From WLND01 sp040398845 (GTDB lineage: Bacteria; Actinomycetota; Actinomycetes; S36-B12), in contig JBBATH010000001.1 of NCBI GenBank assembly GCA_040398845.1, positions 372,001 to 436,000 on the forward strand: a stretch of DNA of 64,000 bases, written 5' to 3'. Of the stretch, positions 34,024-43,476 are shown piece by piece. The position numbers and the translations under genes were made by a program. Below the pieces are notes generated by a model. The model was not told the origin of the DNA and searched no databases. It saw only the letters and a program-made list of their open reading frames with translations. The first letter of the stretch is position 1; every line of letters begins with the position of its first letter.

Positions 34024-34816
34024 CAATGGAATGAATCGCAGGCAGAAGGCGGCGGCGGCCCGGGATGCATCGAACGCAGGAGAGAAGCGGCGCGAGCGTA
34101 CGGTTCGTATCGTTGGCGGGGCGACAGTCCTTGTGGTTGTCGTCGGGATCATCGGTCTCGCCGTGTTTGCACGCTCGACGGACACCGGACCTGAGGTTGT
34201 GACCGCAAGTGCTGACCCGTCAGCACCGCTGCCCAAGGGCGCGCTCCCTGCGGGAGACCCGCATGAATTCGGCGTGGTCTACGGCACGGCGCCCGCCGGT
34301 TCGCCGGTACTTGAGGTGTGGGAGGACTTCCAGTGCCCATCCTGCGGCGCTGTCGAAGCGGCGAATGGCGACGGGATCGCGCAATTGGCCGAGGACGGCA
34401 AGGTGACCTTGGTCTGGCGGCCGACCACCTTCCTGGATAAGAACCTCGGCAACGACTCGTCCCTTCGAGCCGTCGCGGCTTGGGGTTGCGCAGTGGATGC
34501 CGGAAAGGCGCGCGAGTACCACGACACTGTTTATGCCAACCAGCCTGCAACCGAAGGCAGTGGGTATCCCGAGGACCAACTCATCGCCTTTGGCGCCGAG
34601 GCCGGAATCACGGGCGACGCGGCGACTACCTTCGCCACGTGCGTTCAGGATGGCACCTACCTGGGTTGGGCTGCGAATAGCACTCAGGTGTTCTATGACT
34701 CGGGTATTCCCGGAACCCCGCTCGCCAAGCTCGACGGCGTAGAGGTTCCCACCGAGAAGCTCGCGGACAAGGCGTCGCTCGACCAGGTTATCGCCGACGC
34801 ACTCGCCGCTAAGTAG
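34016..34816 (+). CDS. Membrane-anchored DsbA-like thioredoxin-fold protein
   Basis: 266 residues. A basic cytoplasmic N-terminus with NRRQKAAAARDASNAGEKRRER is followed by one membrane helix (about 31-51), then a thioredoxin fold outside the membrane with the redox motif CPSC at 107-110 in EVWEDFQCPSC, and IPGTPLAKLDG carrying a cis-Pro-type turn. Two further cysteines are near 161 and 203. The layout matches the actinobacterial DsbA-like family that oxidises exported proteins. Overlaps the MauE-like gene by 8 nt, suggesting a functional pair. Confidence 0.88.
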   Translation: MSDNGMNRRQKAAAARDASNAGEKRRERTVRIVGGATVLVVVVGIIGLAVFARSTDTGPEVVTASADPSAPLPKGALPAGDPHEFGVVYGTAPAGSPVLEVWEDFQCPSCGAVEAANGDGIAQLAEDGKVTLVWRPTTFLDKNLGNDSSLRAVAAWGCAVDAGKAREYHDTVYANQPATEGSGYPEDQLIAFGAEAGITGDAATTFATCVQDGTYLGWAANSTQVFYDSGIPGTPLAKLDGVEVPTEKLADKASLDQVIADALAAK

Positions 34817-34823
34817 TACGGCG

Positions 34824-35708
34824 ATGATCCCGGCGTCACTGCCCAGCCCGTCGCAAGGGGTATGGCTCCTCGGACCGATACCGCTGAGGGCGTATGCCAT
34901 CATCATCGTCGTCGGGATCATCGTTGCGGTCTGGCTGGGTAATCGTAGGTACGTGGAGCGCGGTGGGGCGCCCGGAACGATCACCGATATCGCTATCTGG
35001 GCGGTGCCCTTCGGAATCATCGGAGGCCGGCTGTACCACGTCCTCAGCGATTCGCAGCTGTATTTCGGCGAGAACGGGGCCGGGTTCGTCGCTGCCCTGC
35101 GCATTTGGGATGGAGGCCTCGGGATCTGGGGGGCGGTGAGCTTGGGGGCGGTAGGCGCCTGGATTGGGGCCCGTCGCGCCCATGTGGCGCTCCCTCCTGT
35201 CGGCGATGCGATTGCACCGGCGATTGCATTGGCCCAGGCGATTGGTCGTTGGGGTAACTGGTTCAATCAGGAACTCTTCGGGGCACCAACGACTCTGCCA
35301 TGGGGCCTGGAAATCGACGTTGTACACCGTCCCGGCGGATACGAGGCGTACGAGACCTTCCACCCGACCTTCCTGTACGAATCCCTGTGGATGGTGGGCC
35401 TAGCAATCGTCCTCATCTGGGCTGACCGGCGCTTCACCATGGGTCATGGTCGAGTTTTCGCGTTATACGTGCTGCTCTACTGTGTCGGTCGCCTATGGAT
35501 CGAGTCACTTCGCATCGACTCGGCGAACACCATCCTCGGACTCAGGCTCAACATCTGGACCTCAATCCTCGTTGGACTCGGTGCGCTCGCGTATCTCGTG
35601 ATCTCGTCCAGGCTACGGCCGGGTAGGGAAAACCTCGAGCCAGCGCCGGAGGATCTAGACGAACCGGCAACGGAACCGGATGAAATAGCCAAAAACACCG
35701 CCACCTGA
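34824..35708 (+). CDS. lgt: Prolipoprotein diacylglyceryl transferase Lgt
   Basis: Integral membrane enzyme that attaches diacylglycerol to the lipobox cysteine, upstream of LspA in lipoprotein maturation. 294 residues. Signatures are RAYAIIIVVGIIVAVWLG, the Lgt motif IIGGRLYHVLSD, and AQAIGRWGNWFNQELFG. The C-terminal 35 residues are acidic (ENLEPAPEDLDEPATEPDE), as in several actinobacterial Lgt proteins. Eight nt after the DsbA-like gene. A strong inverted repeat begins at the stop codon. Confidence 0.95.
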   Translation: MIPASLPSPSQGVWLLGPIPLRAYAIIIVVGIIVAVWLGNRRYVERGGAPGTITDIAIWAVPFGIIGGRLYHVLSDSQLYFGENGAGFVAALRIWDGGLGIWGAVSLGAVGAWIGARRAHVALPPVGDAIAPAIALAQAIGRWGNWFNQELFGAPTTLPWGLEIDVVHRPGGYEAYETFHPTFLYESLWMVGLAIVLIWADRRFTMGHGRVFALYVLLYCVGRLWIESLRIDSANTILGLRLNIWTSILVGLGALAYLVISSRLRPGRENLEPAPEDLDEPATEPDEIAKNTAT

Positions 35709-35764
35709 CCACTCCCCCCGTCATTTGAGCCGGATTCCGGTCGAAATGACGGGGGAAGTGGTCA
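35706..35764 (+). terminator. Large hairpin at the lgt stop, likely factor-assisted terminator
   Basis: Arms 35706-35726 and 35744-35764 are 21 nt long and complementary at 20 positions (one mismatch at 35756). The 17-nt loop contains CCGG-ATT-CCGG, which can extend the stem. The left arm starts on the lgt TGA. No T tract follows, as is common for actinobacterial terminators. It separates the trp/lgt run from gltB. Confidence 0.7.
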
Positions 35765-35777
35765 TTTGGGGGTGATG

Positions 35778-35806
35778 TTGGTTGGTTCGTCCCGATTTGG
35801 TATTGT
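35778..35806 (+). promoter_or_regulatory. Candidate gltB promoter
   Basis: TTGGTT (35778-35783), a 17-nt spacer and TATTGT (35801-35806) make the clearest -35/-10 pair in the window. Transcription would start near 35813, leaving a leader of roughly 85 nt before gltB. Confidence 0.55.
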
Positions 35807-35847
35807 TCCACTCGATGGGCCAACGTCGTCCCGTCAGTTCACTCACG

Positions 35848-35868
35848 GTTCGGCTCTTCGGAGCGAAC
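35848..35868 (+). promoter_or_regulatory. UUCG-tetraloop hairpin in the gltB leader
   Basis: GTTCG (35848-35852) pairs with CGAAC (35864-35868) and CTC (35854-35856) with GAG (35861-35863), with one bulged G. The loop is TTCG closed by C-G, the very stable cUUCGg form. It lies 31 nt before the gltB start. Its role is unknown. Confidence 0.5.
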
Positions 35869-35899
35869 TGTGGCATGCGCTGTGACGACGATTGGATGA

Positions 35900-38800
35900 A
35901 TGATGGAACTCCTCAACCCCGACCTCCCAGCGGCACAGGGCCTGTATGACCCGGCGCGTGAGCACGATGCCTGCGGCGTGGCGTTCCTGGCAACCCTCAC
36001 CGGTGTCCCGTCGCACCGAATTGTTGCAGACGCCCTGACCGCCCTGCGCAATCTCGAGCACCGGGGCGCATCGGGCAGCGAGCCGGATAGTGGCGATGGC
36101 GCCGGCATCCTGCTCCAGGTTCCAGATGAATTCCTCCGGGCCGAGGTCGAATTCGAACTCCCCGGCCCCGGAAAGTACGCGGTCGGCGTCGGATTCCTTC
36201 CGGTCGATGCACCGGCACGTGAGGCGGTAAAGCAAGCGATCGAGGCGATCGCCGCCGATGAGGGAGTCGCGGTGCTCGGCTGGCGGGTTGTTCCGATCGA
36301 CCCGAGCCTGGTCGGTGCGACTGCCCGCAGTGTGATGCCCTGGTTCGAGCAACTCTTCGTCTCCGCCGGCTCGCTCGGTGGCCTTGAACTTGACCGGGTG
36401 GTGTTTGCCCTGCGCAAGCGTGCCGAACACGAGACCGGTGTCTATTTCCCTTCCCTCTCGGCTCGAACCCTCGTCTACAAGGGGATGCTCACGACCGGGC
36501 AGCTTGAGCCCTTCTACCCCGATCTCTCGGACAGTCGCGTTGCGTCCGCGCTCGCGCTCGTACACTCGCGCTTCTCGACGAATACCTTTCCCTCGTGGCC
36601 CTTGGCCCACCCCTACCGGTTCATTTCGCACAACGGTGAGATCAACACCGTTCAGGGCAACCGCAACTGGATGCAGGCACGCGAGTCGATGCTCACCTCC
36701 GACATCCTCCCCGGTGATCTGACCAGACTGTTCCCGGTCTGCTCCCCGGGGAGTAGCGACTCAGGTTCGTTCGACGAGGTGCTGGAGTTCATTCACTTAG
36801 GCGGACGGTCGCTTCCGCACGCAGTGCTGATGATGATCCCGGAGGCGTGGGAGAACAACCCGACGATGAACCCGGCCCGTCGGGCGTTCTACGAATTCCA
36901 CTCGACCCTGATGGAGCCGTGGGACGGACCGGCGAATGTCTGCTTCAGCGACGGAAGCATCATTGGCGCGGTCCTTGATCGCAACGGGCTTCGTCCGGGC
37001 AGATTCTGGGTGACCGATGATGGTCTGGTCGTGCTTGCGTCCGAGGCCGGGGTCCTTGAACTCGATCCCGCGACAATCGTGCGAAAGGGTCGGCTCCAGC
37101 CGGGCCGGATGTTCCTCGTCGATACGGTCGCCGGACGCATCATCGAGGACGATGAGGTAAAAGCCGAACTCGCGGCCACTGCTCCCTACGGTAACTGGCT
37201 GGAGTCCGGCCTCGTGCACCTCGAGGAACTTCCCGAGCGCGAGCACATTGTCCACACCCCGGAGTCGGTTGCGCGGCGGCAGCAGACCTTCGGATACACG
37301 GAGGAGGATTTGAGGATCATTCTCGAACCGATGGCGCGCACGGGGGCTGAGGCGATCGGATCGATGGGCACGGATACACCGGTCGCCGTGCTCTCGGCCC
37401 GGCCCCGCCTAGTGTTCGACTACTTCCAGCAGTTGTTTGCCCAGGTGACAAATCCACCACTGGACTCGATTCGAGAGGAAATCGTCACCTCCCTGTCGAG
37501 CCATGTCGGGCCGGAGGGCAATCTCCTCGAAGCAACGGCCGCACATGCCGCTCAGGTGGTACTCCCGTTCCCCGTCATCGACAACGATGAGTTGTCGAAG
37601 GTCCTGCACATCAACGCCGACGGCACCCAGCCGCGGTTCGCGGGGGTTCGTATTTCCGGTCTCTACCCGGTCGCGGGCGGCGGAGAAGCACTCGAGCGGC
37701 GGTTGGCAGAGATCTTCAACGAGGTCGATGCGGTCATCCGGCAGGGCAAGCGGTTCATCGTTCTCTCGGACCGCGACAGCAACGTTGAAAAGGCCCCGAT
37801 TCCGTCGCTGCTCCTCTGCGCTGCCGTTCACCATCACCTCGTTCGGACCAAGGCGCGCACCATGGTCTCGATGCTCGTTGAGGCTGGCGATGTGCGGGAG
37901 GTGCATCATGTGGCGCTCCTCATCGGCTACGGGGCGGCGGCGGTCAACCCTTATCTCGCACTCGAGACCGTCGAAGACCTCGCCCGTCGAGGGATCATCC
38001 CGGACACCAGTCCCGAGCGCGCGATGCGCAACCTCGTTAAGTCTCTCGGAAAAGGCCTGCTCAAGGTCATGTCAAAAATGGGTGTCTCGACGGTCGCCTC
38101 CTACCGCGGTGCCCAGATCTTCGAGGCGGTGGGGCTGTCGAAGTCGCTTGTCGCGGATCACTTCACCGGAACATCATCGAAGCTCGGCGGTGTCGGACTC
38201 GATGTCCTCGCAGCAGAGGTTGCGGCGCGTCACGCGGTGGCCTACCCACCGTCCGGTATCGCGCCAGCGCATCGCACCCTGAACGTGGGCGGCGAGTATC
38301 AGTGGCGACGGGAGGGTGAGGCACACCTGTTCGACCCCGAGACGGTGTTTCGGCTGCAGCACTCGACGCGTAACAAGCGGTTCGATATCTTCCGCGAGTA
38401 CAGTGCCGGCGTCGACGATCAGGCGACCCGTCTCATGACCCTGCGCGGACTGTTCGGCTTTCGTGAGGGGCTGCGTCCACCCGTCCCGATCGAGGAGGTG
38501 GAGCCCGCTGCTGAGATCATTCGGCGTTTCTCGACCGGCGCGATGTCCTACGGCTCCATCTCGGCCGAGGCTCATGAAACCTTGGCGATCGCAATGAACC
38601 GTCTCGGCGCGAAGTCGAACACGGGAGAAGGTGGCGAGGATCCGGAGCGCTTCGTTCCGATGGCAGGTGGTGACTCGAAGCGATCGGCGATCAAGCAGGT
38701 GGCGTCTGGACGCTTCGGAGTGACGAGCGAGTACTTGGTCAACGCTGATGACATCCAGATCAAGATGGCCCAGGGGGCGAAGCCAGGCGAGGGTGGGCAA

Positions 38801-40432
38801 CTGCCGGGCCACAAGGTGTACCCATGGATTGCGAAGACCCGGCACTCGACCCCGGGCGTGGGGCTCATCTCGCCCCCGCCGCACCACGACATCTATTCGA
38901 TCGAGGATCTCGCCCAGCTCATCCATGACCTTAAGAATGCGAATCCACAGGCCCGGATTCACGTCAAGCTCGTATCTGAGGTCGGGGTTGGCACGGTAGC
39001 CGCTGGCGTGGCGAAGGCACATGCTGATGTCATCCTTATATCCGGCCATGACGGAGGCACCGGGGCGTCGCCCCTCACCTCACTGAAGCACGCCGGCACC
39101 CCGTGGGAACTTGGGCTAGCCGAAACTCAGCAGACCCTCATGATCAATGGCCTGCGCGACCGGGTCGTGGTTCAGGCAGACGGCCAACTCAAGACCGGTC
39201 GCGACGTCATCATCGCCGCACTACTCGGTGCGGAGGAGTTCGGCTTCGCGACCGCGCCGCTCGTCGTGAGCGGCTGCATCATGATGCGGGTGTGCCACCT
39301 TGATACCTGTCCGGTTGGCGTAGCCACCCAGAATCCAGTGCTGCGGGAACGCTTCACCGGCAAGCCGGAGTTCGTGGAGACCTTCTTCGAGTACATCGCT
39401 CAGGAGGTGCGCGAGTACCTCGCAGCACTCGGCTTCCGCTCATTGGAGGAAGCAGTCGGCCAGGTTGAATCACTCGACACGCTGGCAGCAGTTCGGCATT
39501 GGAAGTCGCAGGGGCTTGATCTCGAACCGATTCTCCATGCGCCGGCCGTGGTTGGGGCTCCTCGACGTCGCATGGTCGCACAGGACCATGGGCTCGATCG
39601 TGCGCTGGACGTCGAACTGCTCGCGCTGTGCGAGCCGACACTTGACCGGGCGGAGCCGGTTCGGGCCCAGTTGCCGGTGCGCAATGTCAATCGCACGGTG
39701 GGCACCATGCTTGGCTCGGAGGTGACGCGCAGGTATGGCGGGCTGGGTCTGCCTGACGGAACCATCGACCTGACATTCATCGGTTCGGCCGGGCAGTCAT
39801 TCGGGGCCTTCATTCCCCGGGGGGTGACCCTGCGCCTCGAGGGCGATGCCAATGACTACGTGGGTAAGGGACTGTCGGGCGGGCGCATCATCATCAGGCC
39901 GTCCCGTGCGGCGGTGTTCGATGCCCACGACAACATCATCGCCGGCAATGTCATCGGATACGGCGCCACAGCGGGGGAGATCTTCCTGCGTGGCCGGGCG
40001 GGGGAGCGCTTCTGCGTTCGCAACTCGGGCGCTACCGCGGTGGTGGAGGGCGTGGGAGACCATGCCTGCGAGTACATGACCGGGGGGCGAGTTGTCATCC
40101 TTGGCGAGACGGGTCGCAATCTCGGTGCGGGCATGTCCGGTGGGATTGCCTTCGTCCTTGACCTCTCGCCGGGAAGCGTGAACCCCGAAATGGTCGACCT
40201 TGATCCGCTCGATGAACTCGACGCCGACGAACTACACGCGATGCTTCGGCGGCATGAGCAGGAGACCGAGTCGGTGCTCGCTGGGGTACTCCTCGGGGAT
40301 TGGCCCGCGACGCGAGGCCGGTTCACGAAGGTGATGCCCAAGGATTACAAGCGCGTGATGCAGTTGACAGCACAGGCGGTCGAGCAAGGACTCGATCCGA
40401 TGGTTCTCGTGATGGGAGGCGGCCGTGGCTGA
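35900..40432 (+). CDS. gltB: Glutamate synthase (NADPH) large subunit GltB
   Basis: Large GOGAT subunit: glutamine plus 2-oxoglutarate to two glutamates. 1510 residues. The N-terminal Ntn amidotransferase nucleophile is the Cys in AREHDACGVAF (about residue 26), normally exposed by removal of a short propeptide. The FMN-binding synthase domain has LVNADDIQIKMAQGAKPGEGGQLPG, and the 3Fe-4S cluster ligands are in SGCIMMRVCHLDTCPVG. The C-terminal GXGXG beta-helix is present. Starts at ATG 35900 or 35903; overlaps gltD by 8 nt. Confidence 0.97.
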   Translation: MMELLNPDLPAAQGLYDPAREHDACGVAFLATLTGVPSHRIVADALTALRNLEHRGASGSEPDSGDGAGILLQVPDEFLRAEVEFELPGPGKYAVGVGFLPVDAPAREAVKQAIEAIAADEGVAVLGWRVVPIDPSLVGATARSVMPWFEQLFVSAGSLGGLELDRVVFALRKRAEHETGVYFPSLSARTLVYKGMLTTGQLEPFYPDLSDSRVASALALVHSRFSTNTFPSWPLAHPYRFISHNGEINTVQGNRNWMQARESMLTSDILPGDLTRLFPVCSPGSSDSGSFDEVLEFIHLGGRSLPHAVLMMIPEAWENNPTMNPARRAFYEFHSTLMEPWDGPANVCFSDGSIIGAVLDRNGLRPGRFWVTDDGLVVLASEAGVLELDPATIVRKGRLQPGRMFLVDTVAGRIIEDDEVKAELAATAPYGNWLESGLVHLEELPEREHIVHTPESVARRQQTFGYTEEDLRIILEPMARTGAEAIGSMGTDTPVAVLSARPRLVFDYFQQLFAQVTNPPLDSIREEIVTSLSSHVGPEGNLLEATAAHAAQVVLPFPVIDNDELSKVLHINADGTQPRFAGVRISGLYPVAGGGEALERRLAEIFNEVDAVIRQGKRFIVLSDRDSNVEKAPIPSLLLCAAVHHHLVRTKARTMVSMLVEAGDVREVHHVALLIGYGAAAVNPYLALETVEDLARRGIIPDTSPERAMRNLVKSLGKGLLKVMSKMGVSTVASYRGAQIFEAVGLSKSLVADHFTGTSSKLGGVGLDVLAAEVAARHAVAYPPSGIAPAHRTLNVGGEYQWRREGEAHLFDPETVFRLQHSTRNKRFDIFREYSAGVDDQATRLMTLRGLFGFREGLRPPVPIEEVEPAAEIIRRFSTGAMSYGSISAEAHETLAIAMNRLGAKSNTGEGGEDPERFVPMAGGDSKRSAIKQVASGRFGVTSEYLVNADDIQIKMAQGAKPGEGGQLPGHKVYPWIAKTRHSTPGVGLISPPPHHDIYSIEDLAQLIHDLKNANPQARIHVKLVSEVGVGTVAAGVAKAHADVILISGHDGGTGASPLTSLKHAGTPWELGLAETQQTLMINGLRDRVVVQADGQLKTGRDVIIAALLGAEEFGFATAPLVVSGCIMMRVCHLDTCPVGVATQNPVLRERFTGKPEFVETFFEYIAQEVREYLAALGFRSLEEAVGQVESLDTLAAVRHWKSQGLDLEPILHAPAVVGAPRRRMVAQDHGLDRALDVELLALCEPTLDRAEPVRAQLPVRNVNRTVGTMLGSEVTRRYGGLGLPDGTIDLTFIGSAGQSFGAFIPRGVTLRLEGDANDYVGKGLSGGRIIIRPSRAAVFDAHDNIIAGNVIGYGATAGEIFLRGRAGERFCVRNSGATAVVEGVGDHACEYMTGGRVVILGETGRNLGAGMSGGIAFVLDLSPGSVNPEMVDLDPLDELDADELHAMLRRHEQETESVLAGVLLGDWPATRGRFTKVMPKDYKRVMQLTAQAVEQGLDPMVLVMGGGRG

Positions 40433-41882
40433 CCCGAAGGGCTTCTTGACGACGGAACGTGAACTGCCAGCCAGGCGACCTGTCGACATCAGGCTCCAAG
40501 ACTGGCGAGAGGTCTACCAGGAGTTCGGCGAGGCGAGGGTTGAGAAGCAGGCCGGACGCTGCATGGATTGTGGCATCCCGTTCTGCCATAACGGCTGCCC
40601 GCTGGGCAACCTCATCCCCGAATGGAACGATCTTGTCCATCGCCACGATTGGCAGGCTGCGAGCGAGCGGCTTCACGCGACGAACAATTTCCCGGAGTTC
40701 ACCGGCCGACTTTGCCCTGCGCCCTGTGAGTCCGCATGCGTACTTGGGATCAACGCGGATGCGGTGACAATCAAGCAGGTCGAGGTGTCCATCATCGATC
40801 GGGCCTGGGCGGAGGGCTGGGTCACGGCTCAGCGTCCGGAGCGGCTTTCCGGCAAGACCGTCGCTGTCATTGGATCTGGCCCTGCGGGTCTTGCTGCGGC
40901 GCAGCAGCTCGCTCGGGCGGGGCATACCGTCGCCTGCTTTGAGCGGGCGGACCGCATTGGCGGCCTCCTGCGCTATGGAATCCCCGAGTTCAAAATGGAG
41001 AAGCGCCACCTCGACCGGCGATTGGCCCAGATGGAGGCCGAGGGGGTGAAGTTTCGGCCCGGCACTGACATCGGGGTTGACATCACCGCTGACGACCTGC
41101 GACGCCGCTATGACGCGGTGGTCATCGCGGTCGGCTCGACGGTAGGGCGGGAGCTTGAGGTTCCCGGACGTGAGTTACGCGGGATCTACCAGGCGATGGA
41201 GTTCCTGCCCCTTGCGAACCGGGTCGTCGAGGGCGACACGTCGGTGTCGCCGCTGGATGTCGCCGGAAAGCATGTCGTCATCATCGGCGGCGGCGATACG
41301 GGCGCTGACTGCCTCGGAACCGCCCATCGACAGGGCGCCGCATCGGTGACCCAGTTGGAGATCCTCCCGACTCCACCACCAGTCAGGTCCGGCGGCCAGC
41401 CTTGGCCGACCTATCCGATGGTTTACCGCACAACGAGCGCCCATGAAGAGGGCGGAGACCGAGTGTTCTCGGTCTCGACGAAGGAGTTCGTCGACGACGG
41501 CACGGGTTCGGTGCGAGCGCTGCGCCTGATCGAGGTGGCGGCCCATGAGGGCGGATTCCGTCCGGTCGAAGGCTCTGAGCGTGAGATCCCGGCCGATGTC
41601 GTGCTGCTGGCGATGGGCTTCAGCGGCCCCGAGGTCGGCTCGATCGCGGGACAGCTTGGAGTCGATCTCGACACTAAGGGGACCTTCGATCGCGGCAACG
41701 ACTACTCGACGAACGTCGATGGTGTCTTCGTCGCCGGCGATGCTGGCCGGGGCCAGTCGCTCATTGTCTGGGCGATAGCTGAGGGTCGTGCAGCGGCTGC
41801 GGCTGTCGACCGGTTCCTGAGCGGGAGTACCCAGCTTCCGGCGCCAATTCTGCCGACCGCGCGACCGCTCACGGTTCGCTGA
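40425..41882 (+). CDS. gltD: Glutamate synthase small subunit GltD
   Basis: FAD/NADPH subunit feeding electrons to GltB. 485 residues. N-terminal iron-sulfur ligands lie in GRCMDCGIPFCHNGCPLGNLIPEWNDLV and GRLCPAPCESACVLG. The FAD site is VIGSGPAGLAAAQQLARAGH, the NADPH site VIIGGGDTGADCLG, and a terminal FVAGDAGRGQSLIVWAIAEGR completes the fold. The GTG start overlaps the gltB end. Confidence 0.97.
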   Translation: MADPKGFLTTERELPARRPVDIRLQDWREVYQEFGEARVEKQAGRCMDCGIPFCHNGCPLGNLIPEWNDLVHRHDWQAASERLHATNNFPEFTGRLCPAPCESACVLGINADAVTIKQVEVSIIDRAWAEGWVTAQRPERLSGKTVAVIGSGPAGLAAAQQLARAGHTVACFERADRIGGLLRYGIPEFKMEKRHLDRRLAQMEAEGVKFRPGTDIGVDITADDLRRRYDAVVIAVGSTVGRELEVPGRELRGIYQAMEFLPLANRVVEGDTSVSPLDVAGKHVVIIGGGDTGADCLGTAHRQGAASVTQLEILPTPPPVRSGGQPWPTYPMVYRTTSAHEEGGDRVFSVSTKEFVDDGTGSVRALRLIEVAAHEGGFRPVEGSEREIPADVVLLAMGFSGPEVGSIAGQLGVDLDTKGTFDRGNDYSTNVDGVFVAGDAGRGQSLIVWAIAEGRAAAAAVDRFLSGSTQLPAPILPTARPLTVR

Positions 41883-41965
41883 TCGTTGAGCGGGGCCTCG
41901 GGCGCCGGCATTTTCAGGGGCGATGTCGGGCCCGTGCCATGACATCGTTTGCATGGATGCTGGGA

Positions 41966-41971
41966 TAGGCT
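41966..41971 (+). promoter_or_regulatory. Candidate -10 of a leaderless pyk transcript
   Basis: TAGGCT ends 7 nt before ATG 41979 and supports that start over the GTG/ATG codons upstream. Confidence 0.55.
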
Positions 41972-41978
41972 CGTAGCT

Positions 41979-43412
41979 ATGCGGAGAGCGAAGATTGTGG
42001 CAACGTTGGGTCCGGCGACGAGTTCTCTCGAGGCGATTCGCGGCCTCGTGACTGCAGGCATGGACGTCGCCCGACTCAACCTCTCGCACGGTGACCACGC
42101 TGATCATGCGAGCGCTTACGCCGCGGTTCGTCAGGCCTCGGACGAGTCCGGACGGGGGGTCGGGATCCTTGTTGACCTCCAGGGGCCGAAGATTCGCCTC
42201 GGGCGATTCGCAGCTGGACCGGTACTCCTTGAGCAGGGTGACGAGTTCATCGTCACGACCGACGATGTCCCCGGTGACAAGAACATGGTCTCCACCACCT
42301 ACAAGGGTCTCCCCGGCGATGTTACCCCCGGAGACTCGGTGCTCGTCGATGATGGCCGAATCGCTCTTGAGGTGGTGCGGGTCGACGGTCCGCGGGTAAT
42401 CACCAAGGTGATCGAAGGTGGGCGTGTCTCCGACAACAAGGGGTTCAACCTGCCCGGGGTCGCGGTGAGCGTTCCAGCAATGTCTGAAAAGGACGTCGAA
42501 GACCTGCGCTGGGCACTACGCATCGGCGCCGACATGATCGCGCTGTCCTTCGTGAGAACGGCCGCAGACATCGCTGGTGTACACGCCATCATGGACGAGG
42601 AGGGTGTCCGCCTGCCGGTGCTCGCAAAGGTCGAAAAACCACAGGCCGTCAACAACCTTGAGGAGATCGTCGAGGCCTTCGACGGCGTGATGGTGGCCCG
42701 CGGTGACCTCGGCGTCGAACTCCCGCTCGAGATGGTTCCACTCGTCCAGAAACGGGCGATACAGATGTGCCGCGAGGCCGGCAAGCCGGTCATTGTCGCC
42801 ACCCAGATGCTTGACTCCATGATCACGGCAAACCGTCCGACACGGGCGGAGGTGAGCGACGTCGCAAATGCCGTGCTCGACGGCGCCGATGCGCTCATGC
42901 TCTCCGGCGAGACGAGCGTTGGTGAACACCCGTCCCTCGTGGTCCAGACCATGGCGCGCATCGTCGAGCATGTCGAGCAGGAGGCGCTCGCGAGCCTCCC
43001 AGCACTCGTGGATGAACGCGAAGGCTCGACGGCGCGGGCTCTCACGCACGCTGCCGTCACCGTGGCGGATGATGTCGACGCGTCCTACCTCATCGCCTTC
43101 ACCGAGACCGGCCTCTCGGCACGACTCATCTCTCGCTGGCGCAGTGTCACGAATCTCCTTGCCTTCACCCCGAACCCGCGAGTGCGCAGCCAGCTCTCGC
43201 TCGTGTGGGGTGTCGAGACCTTCCTCGTACCACAGGTGACGCACACCGACGACATGGTCGAGCAGGTGGACCGATCCCTCCTTGAGATCGGACGTGCCTC
43301 CGTCGGCGAGCGCGTGGTCATCGTGGCCGGTGTGCCACCGGGAGTGCCCGGAACGACGAACGGTATGCGGGTACATCTGCTCGGCCGTGCCGGACCGGGT
43401 GCCGGAGTCTGA
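41979..43412 (+). CDS. pyk: Pyruvate kinase
   Basis: Last step of glycolysis, phosphoenolpyruvate plus ADP to pyruvate plus ATP. 477 residues from ATG 41979, beginning MRRAKIVATLGPATSS. Signatures: MDVARLNLSHGDH, the catalytic lysine segment LAKVEKPQAVNNLEEI, MVARGDLGVELPLE, and VIVATQMLDSMITANRPTRAEVSDVANAVLDGADALMLSGET. The C-terminal regulatory domain is complete (ends HLLGRAGPGAGV). A longer frame to 41949 is not needed. Confidence 0.97.
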   Translation: MRRAKIVATLGPATSSLEAIRGLVTAGMDVARLNLSHGDHADHASAYAAVRQASDESGRGVGILVDLQGPKIRLGRFAAGPVLLEQGDEFIVTTDDVPGDKNMVSTTYKGLPGDVTPGDSVLVDDGRIALEVVRVDGPRVITKVIEGGRVSDNKGFNLPGVAVSVPAMSEKDVEDLRWALRIGADMIALSFVRTAADIAGVHAIMDEEGVRLPVLAKVEKPQAVNNLEEIVEAFDGVMVARGDLGVELPLEMVPLVQKRAIQMCREAGKPVIVATQMLDSMITANRPTRAEVSDVANAVLDGADALMLSGETSVGEHPSLVVQTMARIVEHVEQEALASLPALVDEREGSTARALTHAAVTVADDVDASYLIAFTETGLSARLISRWRSVTNLLAFTPNPRVRSQLSLVWGVETFLVPQVTHTDDMVEQVDRSLLEIGRASVGERVVIVAGVPPGVPGTTNGMRVHLLGRAGPGAGV

Positions 43413-43417
43413 TCGGG

Positions 43418-43423
43418 TAGGCT
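43418..43423 (+). promoter_or_regulatory. Candidate -10 of the pyr operon
   Basis: TAGGCT six bases after the pyk stop. Transcription would start near 43430, giving a leader of about 80 nt that contains the PyrR-binding hairpin. Confidence 0.5.
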
Positions 43424-43476
43424 CAACACGCTATATGGTGACACGCCGGTTCGGCGCGGTGCCGACATCCTTTAAG

